Assembly (NCBI GenBank): GCA_005788935.1
Contig: SYAK01000450.1
Location: 1 to 5,898 of the forward strand
Length of the DNA stretch: 5,898 nt
Source: Pseudomonadota bacterium
GTDB taxonomy: Bacteria; Myxococcota; UBA9042; PHBI01
Reading direction: 5' to 3'
Under the pieces are notes generated by a model. The model saw only the letters and a program-made list of their open reading frames with translations. It searched no databases and was not told the DNA's origin. A program made the translations under genes and the position numbers. Shown here piece after piece: positions 1-4,864 of this stretch (positions are counted from its first letter, which is position 1; each line of letters begins with the position of its first letter).

Positions 1-725
1 ACACCGAGGTCCTTCGGGCGCCTGTCGTCGAGAGCCCATCCACCGCCGCCGCCGAGCTCGCCAAGCTCCTCGAGAACGCGCAGCGCGATGTCAACATCGC
101 GCTCGTGAACCAGACCGCGCGCCTCGCCGACGCCCTCGCCCTGCCAGGTGGCGAGGTGATGCGCCTCGCGCGCACCAAGTGGAACTTCGCGCCGTTCTCA
201 CCCGGCCTCGTCGGTGGTCACTGCATCGGCGTCGACCCCTGGTACCTCGCGCAGGCCATGGCCGCCGCCGGTGTCGATCCGACGCTCGTCACGGCGGCGC
301 GCGCCCACAACGACGCGATGCCAGCCTTCATCGCCGCGCGCACGCTCGCGCTCGTGGCGGACGCCGGCGTTGGGCGCCCGCCGCGGGTCGGGGTCTTCGG
401 TGTCAGTTACAAGGAGGATGTTGCCGATTTGCGCAACAGCGGCGCGGCGCCGCTCGTGCAGACGCTGGTGGCCGCTCGGGCCGAGGTGGTCGTCGTCGAC
501 CCGCACGTCGCCCCCGAGGCCGCCGCGCAAGCGCTGGGGCTGACATTGTCACCCGAAGCGCAGGTCGGGGATCTCGACGCGCTGATCCTCGCGGCCCCGC
601 ACGTGCAGTGGCGCGACGACCCCGCCTCGCTCGCGACCCGCTTGCGGCCGCGCGGCGTTCTTGTCGACGTCAGGGCCGCGCTCGACGCGTCCCGGATTCC
701 GGGTGTTCGTTACTGGCGACCATGA
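1..725 (+). CDS. Nucleotide-sugar (UDP-N-acetylhexosamine type) 6-dehydrogenase, C-terminal part
   Basis: The family oxidises the C6 hydroxyl of a UDP-sugar to a carboxylate with two NAD+, in the cytoplasm, to feed capsule, O-antigen or exopolysaccharide synthesis. The frame is open from base 3, giving 240 visible residues; an in-frame GTG at 105 is not the start because family sequence (ENAQRDVNIAL) runs upstream of it. Visible residues 1-90 form the central helical domain, with TKWNF near 58-62 and the catalytic-cysteine motif GGHCIGVDPW (Cys74, codon 222-224). The C-terminal domain starts near 128, with GVSYKEDVADLRNS at 133-146 and a second Rossmann-like strand ending in VVVVDPH. Family members are usually around 420-440 residues, so the N-terminal NAD-binding domain lies outside the window. 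The motif set fits the TviB/WbpA/WecC branch better than UDP-glucose dehydrogenase; which N-acetyl sugar is used cannot be decided. The last 56 bases overlap the convergent regulator gene. Confidence 0.92.
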   Translation, partial: TEVLRAPVVESPSTAAAELAKLLENAQRDVNIALVNQTARLADALALPGGEVMRLARTKWNFAPFSPGLVGGHCIGVDPWYLAQAMAAAGVDPTLVTAARAHNDAMPAFIAARTLALVADAGVGRPPRVGVFGVSYKEDVADLRNSGAAPLVQTLVAARAEVVVVDPHVAPEAAAQALGLTLSPEAQVGDLDALILAAPHVQWRDDPASLATRLRPRGVLVDVRAALDASRIPGVRYWRP

Positions 726-1626
726 TGTCGGTCATCAGCCCCCCGAGCACGTCGCCGAACAGCGTCCCGAGTCCGGCCACCGTGGCTCGAAAGGGCGACC
801 CCAGGCGCGTCACGAAGCCGAGCGTCCGGCCAGGTGAGGCGTCAGCGAGCGGGAGCACGCGCAGGCCGGGGTGACGGGCCGCTGCGGGTGCCGCCAGGGC
901 TGGCAGGAGGGTCACGCCGTGCCCCGCGGCGACGAGCTCGAGCAGCGTCACGAGGCTCGTCGCGCGCCACGCGTCACGGGCGCCCGGGCGGCCGCACGCG
1001 GCGAGCACCTGATCGCCGAGGCAGTGGCCTTCGGCGAGGACGAGCAGCGCCTCGTCGCCGAGGGTCGCGACGTCAGGCACGGCGTGGGCCGTCGCGAGCG
1101 GGTGGCTCGTCCCGACCGCGACCACGAACGGCTCTCGCAGGACTGGCGTCACCTCGAGGTCCGCGAGACCCGCCTCGAGCGCCAGGAAGGCCCCGTCGAG
1201 CGCGCCGCTGTCAACCTGTGCCACGAGGTGGGCCGTCTGGTCCTCGCGCCAGATGGGTGAGAGCGCGGGCCATCGGGCACGCATCGGCGTCGAGACCGCG
1301 GGCAGCACCCAGGGCGCCACCGTCGGGATGACCCCGAGCCGCACCTCCCCCGTGAACGGGTCCTGCCCCCGCCCGAGCCGTGCGAGGCCCTCGGCGTCCG
1401 CGAGCAGGCGTCGCGCCGCCGCGACAAACGGCTCGGCGGTCCGCACGACGCGGGTCCCGCGCCGCGTCCGCTCGAAGATTGCCCGCCCGAGCAGGTCCTC
1501 GACGAGGGCGACCTGAGCCGACAGCGATGGCTGCGAGACGCCGCAATGCTCGGCCGCCCGCCCGAAATGCCCCGCGTCGGCCACCGCCACGACATAGGTG
1601 AGCTGGCGCAGCGAAAAGGGCAGCAT
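670..1626 (-). CDS. oxyR: OxyR-type LysR-family hydrogen peroxide-sensing regulator
   Basis: The protein has 318 residues. Residues 5-62 are the LysR winged helix-turn-helix (FGRAAEHCGVSQPSLSAQV then a linker helix). From about 91 to 297 runs the effector domain, with OxyR-specific stretches such as LGVIPTVAPWVLP, LAEGHCLGDQ, RATSLVTLLELVAAG and GVTLLPALA. The peroxide-sensing pair of E. coli OxyR (Cys199 and Cys208, nine apart) is matched by Cys202 and Cys211 with the same spacing, so disulfide-switch function is expected (family knowledge). OxyR activates catalase, alkyl hydroperoxide reductase and similar genes; none is in this window. The ATG start lies 3 nt after the stop of the acyltransferase gene, with only a weak ribosome site, which suggests translational coupling. 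Family similarity ends near residue 297; the remaining tail, about 20 residues, is partly encoded opposite the dehydrogenase gene. E. coli OxyR has 305 residues. Confidence 0.93.
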   Translation of the reverse strand: MLPFSLRQLTYVVAVADAGHFGRAAEHCGVSQPSLSAQVALVEDLLGRAIFERTRRGTRVVRTAEPFVAAARRLLADAEGLARLGRGQDPFTGEVRLGVIPTVAPWVLPAVSTPMRARWPALSPIWREDQTAHLVAQVDSGALDGAFLALEAGLADLEVTPVLREPFVVAVGTSHPLATAHAVPDVATLGDEALLVLAEGHCLGDQVLAACGRPGARDAWRATSLVTLLELVAAGHGVTLLPALAAPAAARHPGLRVLPLADASPGRTLGFVTRLGSPFRATVAGLGTLFGDVLGGLMTDIMVASNEHPESGTRRARP

Positions 1627-1629
1627 CGC

Positions 1630-2385
1630 TCAGGAGCGCTCGGCCACGAGGGCGCGGGCGCGTTCGCGCAACGTCCCGATCGCGTCGCGCACGGCGTCCA
1701 TCAGCGCCTCCTTCGTCTCGAGCGTGTAGCCCTCGGTCGGGATGGGGTCGCCAGCCACCAGCGCCACGGGGCCATGCCCGCGGATGAGGCGGCTCTGGGA
1801 TGGGAAGATGGCGCGCGTCCCCGCGATACCGAGCGGGACGATCGGCACGCCCGACTTCACCGCGAGGACGAAGCCGCCCTTCTTGAACGGCAGCATGTCC
1901 TCGCCCTGCGAGCGCGTGCCCTCGGGAAAGACGAGGACGCATCGCCCCTCGCGAACGCGCGCGGCGGCCGTCTCGATGCTGTCGCGGGCCCGGTCGGTGT
2001 GTTTTCGGTCGATGAAGATGTGACCCATCTGCGAGAGCGACCAGCCGAAGACCGGGATCCGCCGCAGCTCTTCCTTCGTCAGGAAGACGACCGGGCGGCG
2101 TGAGGCCCGGATGATCGACGGCGGGTCGAGGTGGCTCTCGTGGTTGCACATCAGCAGGTAGGGCTGCCCGTCATCGAAGCGATCGAGCCCCTCGACGATG
2201 AAGTCCGTGACGCCAGCCGACCGGGTCAGCGCCGCGCCCCAAAGCTGCGAGGCCGGCCACCAGACCCGCCCCTTGCGGTCGCCGAGCAGCGCCGACGCCC
2301 CCGCGACGCTGCCGCACGCGCCCGTGAAGCCGACGAATGAGCTATAGAACGGGAGGGTCCTCAGCGGGTCGATCAGCCATTTCAC
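1630..2385 (-). CDS. plsC: PlsC-like 1-acyl-sn-glycerol-3-phosphate acyltransferase
   Basis: The family moves an acyl chain onto lysophosphatidic acid to make phosphatidic acid at the inner membrane. From the chosen GTG start the protein has 251 residues. All four acyltransferase motifs are visible: NHESHLD at 81-87 (catalytic HX4D), KEELRRIPVFG at 104-114 with IDR close behind, FPEGTRS at 153-159 (substrate binding), and VPLGIAGTR at 183-191. A hydrophobic stretch at about 13-35 is a probable membrane-contact or single transmembrane segment. I chose the GTG at 2383-2385 because AGGGGAA sits 5 nt upstream and family-like sequence starts there; an ATG at 2437-2439 would add 18 mostly polar, Arg-rich residues that look non-coding. 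The gene is followed 3 nt later by oxyR on the same strand and is probably co-transcribed with it. The acceptor could be another lysolipid, since the PlsC superfamily also includes lipid-A, ornithine-lipid and specialised acyltransferases. Confidence 0.88.
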   Translation of the reverse strand: MKWLIDPLRTLPFYSSFVGFTGACGSVAGASALLGDRKGRVWWPASQLWGAALTRSAGVTDFIVEGLDRFDDGQPYLLMCNHESHLDPPSIIRASRRPVVFLTKEELRRIPVFGWSLSQMGHIFIDRKHTDRARDSIETAAARVREGRCVLVFPEGTRSQGEDMLPFKKGGFVLAVKSGVPIVPLGIAGTRAIFPSQSRLIRGHGPVALVAGDPIPTEGYTLETKEALMDAVRDAIGTLRERARALVAERS

Positions 2386-2539
2386 GGGCGTTCCCCTGTC
2401 ACGATGGTCTGTGCCATGCGCATTGCGACGCGTACGCATCGGCGACGCACCTGGCGGTCGCGTCAGGTCGACACGCCGTGCACCGGTTGAGGCTTACGTC
2501 CGAACGCGGCGAGTGGCAAGGCGCGGGCGGCGGCCTCGT
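2386..2539. other. Intergenic spacer between the radical SAM gene and plsC
   Basis: These 154 bases separate two genes on the same strand. I see no convincing rho-independent terminator and no clear -35/-10 pair. An imperfect inverted repeat (ATGCG at 2414-2418 facing CGCAT at 2435-2439) lies 29-54 bases upstream of the plsC GTG start. The gap is wide compared with the tight couplings on either side, so plsC-oxyR may have its own promoter here, but I cannot identify one. Confidence 0.5.
2391..2397 (-). promoter_or_regulatory. Ribosome binding site that decides the plsC start
   Basis: The minus strand reads AGGGGAA, then five bases, then GTG. This good Shine-Dalgarno match favours the GTG at 2385 over the ATG at 2439. 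Confidence 0.6.
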
Positions 2540-3925
2540 TCAGACGCGCGCCATTCGCGCGAGGGTCGCCTGGTTGTGACGGGCCTTGAAGCGGACACAG
2601 GCGGCGATGGCGTCGCGGACATCGTCCGGGTAGCGGAAGAAGTCGAGATCGAGGGTCGGGTCGTGCTCGAGCGCGCGCTGCGCCCCATCGGCCCCGAGCG
2701 CGAAGAGATCGGGCTCGGCGCCGACGCGGGCCGGATCCAGCCACCAGCGGTCAAAGGCGAAGGTCCCGACGTGTTCGTCGAAGATCGCCGTCCCCGGAAA
2801 CGGCACGAGGACCCCGCGGTTGTTGAAGAAATCGGTGTCGGGTGCGAGGTCCTCCATCAACCCGAGGGTGCGCTTCAGCGCCTCGACCCCTTCGCCCGGG
2901 AAGCCGAACATGAAGTTCACGATGGTCGTCATGCCCGTCGCCTTCGCGGCGCGCACCGAGGCCCGGACCTGCTCGGGACGCTGCCCCTTGCGGATGGCCT
3001 TCAGGATGTCGGCGTCGCCCGACTCGAGCCCAAAGTTGATGGCCACGCAGCCCGCCTTGCGCATGACCTCGAGATCGAAGGGCGCGACCATGTTGCCCGG
3101 CGTGATGCAGGTCCAGGTCGCGCCCGCGAGCTCGTCCGAGGCCGAGATGGCCTCGCACAGCTCGTAGAGGCGCGGGCGGCGGGCGGTGAAGGCGTCGTCC
3201 CAGAACGGGAAATTCGTGATGTCCGCGTGGCGCGCGAGCGCGACCATCTCGGCGAGGATGTTGGCGCTTGAGCGCCAGCGGTAGCCGCGTCCGGTGACGT
3301 AGTTGGCACAGAAGGTGCATCGGGCCGGGCAGCCGCGGCTCGTCATCATCCCGCCCGCCGCGATCTGCCCGTGGGCGGCGTAATCCGTGGCGGTGAAGCT
3401 CGGGTAGCTGAGATGTGGGAAGGGCAGGGCGTCGAGGTCGTCGAGGAAGGCGCCCGGGTTCGGGGCGTGTCCGCGGACGTGGCAGCCCGGAAGGCGTGCG
3501 ATGGCTGGTCGTGCGAGCTCGGCGTGTCCACCCGCGCCGACGAGAGCGTCGAGGATCCCGACGATGGCGCGCTCGCCCTCGCCCGAGACCGCGACGTCGA
3601 AGCCGTGCGCGAGGGCCTCGTCGGGCAGGATGGTCGGGTGCGGGCCGCCCGCGACGAGGAGGCGTGTCAGCGGGCGCAGGGCTGGCAGCAGGCGGTAGCC
3701 CGCGAGCGCGTTGTAGGTGAAGAGCGTCATCCCGATGACGTCGGGAGCCAGGCGCCCCGCGAGGTCGAGGAGGCGCGCCTCCCCGCCCGTGTAGCGGAGC
3801 GCGGCCATGTCGAGGCAGGTCACGTCATGACCCGCGGCGATGAGGGACGCCGCGATATACTGTTGACCGAGATAAGGGGCACCCATGCGTTGCGGCAGCG
3901 GCGGCAGGACGAGCAGGACCTTCAT
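2540..3925 (-). CDS. B12-binding-domain radical SAM protein (BchE/methyltransferase-like architecture)
   Basis: The protein has 461 residues. Residues 1-135 form a Rossmann-like domain of the cobalamin-binding type, with MKVLLVLPPLPQ at the start, PDVIGMTLFTYN at 61-72, VAGGPHPTILPDEAL at 91-105 and VSGEGE at 113-118. The usual cobalamin-ligating DxHxxG motif is absent. The radical SAM core begins near 190 with SRGCPARCTFCAN, a CX3CX2C motif (Cys199, Cys203, Cys206) that binds a [4Fe-4S] cluster and SAM. Then come FWDDAFT (241-247), INFGLESGD (296-304) and FMFGFPGEG (338-346), all typical core elements. Such enzymes perform radical methylations, cyclisations or rearrangements in the cytoplasm; the substrate is unknown. 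The ATG at 3923-3925 has GAGGAG 8 nt upstream and overlaps the stop of the oxygenase gene as ATGA, so the two are probably co-translated. The reading frame stays open upstream to 4378, but that part is antisense or out-of-frame to the oxygenase and has no family features. Confidence 0.88.
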   Translation of the reverse strand: MKVLLVLPPLPQRMGAPYLGQQYIAASLIAAGHDVTCLDMAALRYTGGEARLLDLAGRLAPDVIGMTLFTYNALAGYRLLPALRPLTRLLVAGGPHPTILPDEALAHGFDVAVSGEGERAIVGILDALVGAGGHAELARPAIARLPGCHVRGHAPNPGAFLDDLDALPFPHLSYPSFTATDYAAHGQIAAGGMMTSRGCPARCTFCANYVTGRGYRWRSSANILAEMVALARHADITNFPFWDDAFTARRPRLYELCEAISASDELAGATWTCITPGNMVAPFDLEVMRKAGCVAINFGLESGDADILKAIRKGQRPEQVRASVRAAKATGMTTIVNFMFGFPGEGVEALKRTLGLMEDLAPDTDFFNNRGVLVPFPGTAIFDEHVGTFAFDRWWLDPARVGAEPDLFALGADGAQRALEHDPTLDLDFFRYPDDVRDAIAACVRFKARHNQATLARMARV

Positions 3926-4665
3926 GCGGCGGGCTCCTCGGTGCAGTCGACGTGCCCGCGGAAGCGGAGGTCGACCGACACGCGCAGGCGGTCGGGGGTG
4001 AGGTTCGGCAACGCGGCGTGGACGGCGTCGTGCCGGACGGCGAGGGCGTCGCCAGGCTCGAGCGGGAAGGGCTCCCAGACCTCGGGGGCCTCGTCGGGCG
4101 TCGGGAGTCCGGTCAGTTCGGGGACGCCGTGGGGGCCGGGCCGATGCGGGCGGAGGCCCGCTGTCGGGTCGCGCAGGACCGCGAGCGGACCGAGGACCAG
4201 CGGGCAGGGGACGAGGGGCACCCAGACGGTCCAGAGGTCGGCCGCGGGGCCGACATAGAAGCCGTCCTGGTGCGGACGGGTGGCGAGCGAGGCCTGGCCA
4301 GGGCAGGTCAGCCGAACGACGTCGCCGTGACCGCCCTCCGGTCTGGCGCCGAGCAGCCTCATCAGGGCCTCCGACCACGCCAGGGCGTCGCGGAGGGATG
4401 CGAGCGCCGGGGTTGCGAGGACGCGCTGCTGGAGCGCGATCCAGCGCGGATCGTCCCAGCCGGTGCCCGCAAGCGCCGCGCCCGGGGTCGCGCGCACACT
4501 CCCGTCCGCGGCGAGGCCGCCCGCGAGCCCGAGATCGCCGGCAGCTGCGACGACAGCGTCACGCAAGGTCGCGACGAGGGCCCGATCGAGGACGCCTCGG
4601 AGTTCCCGGTGGCGGGGCCGCGGTCCTTCGGGCGGTGGCGGCGCGCGCAGCATGACTTGCAGCAT
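3922..4665 (-). CDS. PhyH-like Fe(II)/2-oxoglutarate-dependent oxygenase
   Basis: The protein has 247 residues from the chosen ATG. The phytanoyl-CoA dioxygenase fold is indicated by PHQDGFYVG (His132 and Asp134, the iron-binding HxD), then DLWTVWVPL and LGPLAVL, then EPGDALAVRHDAVHAALPN with the likely distal iron ligand His216, then Arg226 or Arg228 as the candidate 2-oxoglutarate carboxylate ligand in RLRVSVDLRFRG. The family hydroxylates or otherwise oxidises aliphatic, lipid or natural-product substrates; the actual substrate cannot be read here. The region before His132 is Ala/Leu-rich and not recognisable. The stop overlaps the radical SAM start by four bases. The start is uncertain: ATGs lie at 4665, 4653 and 4719, none with a clear Shine-Dalgarno. 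I prefer 4665 because bases 4707-4727 are AT-rich and look like promoter DNA. The frame is open to 4989, but that extension lies opposite the FHA gene and has no oxygenase features. Confidence 0.82.
   Translation of the reverse strand: MLQVMLRAPPPPEGPRPRHRELRGVLDRALVATLRDAVVAAAGDLGLAGGLAADGSVRATPGAALAGTGWDDPRWIALQQRVLATPALASLRDALAWSEALMRLLGARPEGGHGDVVRLTCPGQASLATRPHQDGFYVGPAADLWTVWVPLVPCPLVLGPLAVLRDPTAGLRPHRPGPHGVPELTGLPTPDEAPEVWEPFPLEPGDALAVRHDAVHAALPNLTPDRLRVSVDLRFRGHVDCTEEPAA
3934..3939 (-). promoter_or_regulatory. Ribosome binding site of the radical SAM gene
   Basis: The minus strand has GAGGAG eight bases before the ATG at 3925, inside the last codons of the oxygenase gene. It fixes the start at this ATG rather than at any upstream in-frame codon. 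Confidence 0.65.
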
Positions 4666-4763
4666 GCAGGCAGCGGCGGCCCGGGTCAACGCGGCTCGGA
4701 CGCCGCATTTACAGTTCATAACAAGTCGACGGGCGGCCATGGCTGCCGTGGGTCGCGTGGCGA

Positions 4764-4795
4764 CGGTTGACAACCGGCCTCCGAGGCGTGACAAC
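4764..4795 (+). promoter_or_regulatory. Candidate promoter with palindromic operator upstream of the FHA gene
   Basis: TTGACA at 4767-4772 is a perfect -35 consensus. A spacer of 17 leads to GACAAC at 4790-4795, a poor -10 (three of six). The -35 lies inside the perfect 13-base palindrome CGGTTGACAACCG (4764-4776). The half-site TGACAAC recurs at 4789-4795, exactly 21 bases on, so the two copies sit on the same DNA face. This arrangement suggests a regulator binding over the promoter. The regulator is unknown. Confidence 0.4.
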
Positions 4796-4851
4796 TTCGG
4801 GCTGATATCGCCGCGGGTCGGGCGCGAACGGCCAGCCCGCGGAGGATGACG

Positions 4852-4856
4852 AGGAG
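4852..4856 (+). promoter_or_regulatory. Ribosome binding site of the FHA gene
   Basis: AGGAG lies eight bases before the ATG at 4865, in a purine-rich run (4851-4860). It supports this start, which also coincides with the first strand of the FHA domain. Confidence 0.65.
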
Positions 4857-4864
4857 AGGGTCCG

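Larger units (their letters stand above)
4666..4864. promoter_or_regulatory. Divergent intergenic region between the oxygenase operon and the FHA gene
   Basis: About 200 bases separate the two divergent genes and should hold promoters for both. An AT-rich patch at 4707-4727, unusual in this window, probably marks promoter DNA for the leftward oxygenase operon, although no good -35/-10 pair can be fixed there. A TTGACA box for the rightward gene is listed separately. Confidence 0.55.

Noticed and set aside
723..737. Hairpin TGATG-TCGGT-CATCA just after the dehydrogenase stop as a terminator.
   Set aside because: The stem is only five AT-containing pairs with no T-tract, and it lies within oxyR coding sequence.
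1211..2149. A 312-residue minus-strand frame that spans the plsC-oxyR junction.
   Set aside because: It is an out-of-frame shadow of both genes, rich in Arg, Ala and Pro, with no domain.
2386..2439. The ATG at 2437-2439 as the plsC start.
   Set aside because: The 18 extra residues are polar and Arg-rich, and the GTG at 2385 has a far better ribosome site.
2411..4258. Long plus-strand open frames (2411-3271 and 3371-4258) opposite the radical SAM and oxygenase genes.
   Set aside because: They are antisense to genes with full catalytic motifs, have Arg/Glu/Gly-rich low-information sequence, and match no family I recognise. Long antisense frames are expected at this GC content.
3926..4378. A 151-residue N-terminal extension of the radical SAM frame up to 4378.
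   Set aside because: It overlaps the oxygenase gene in another frame, is Arg/Pro-rich like other high-GC shadow frames, and the B12-type domain starts cleanly at the ATG at 3925 with a good ribosome site.
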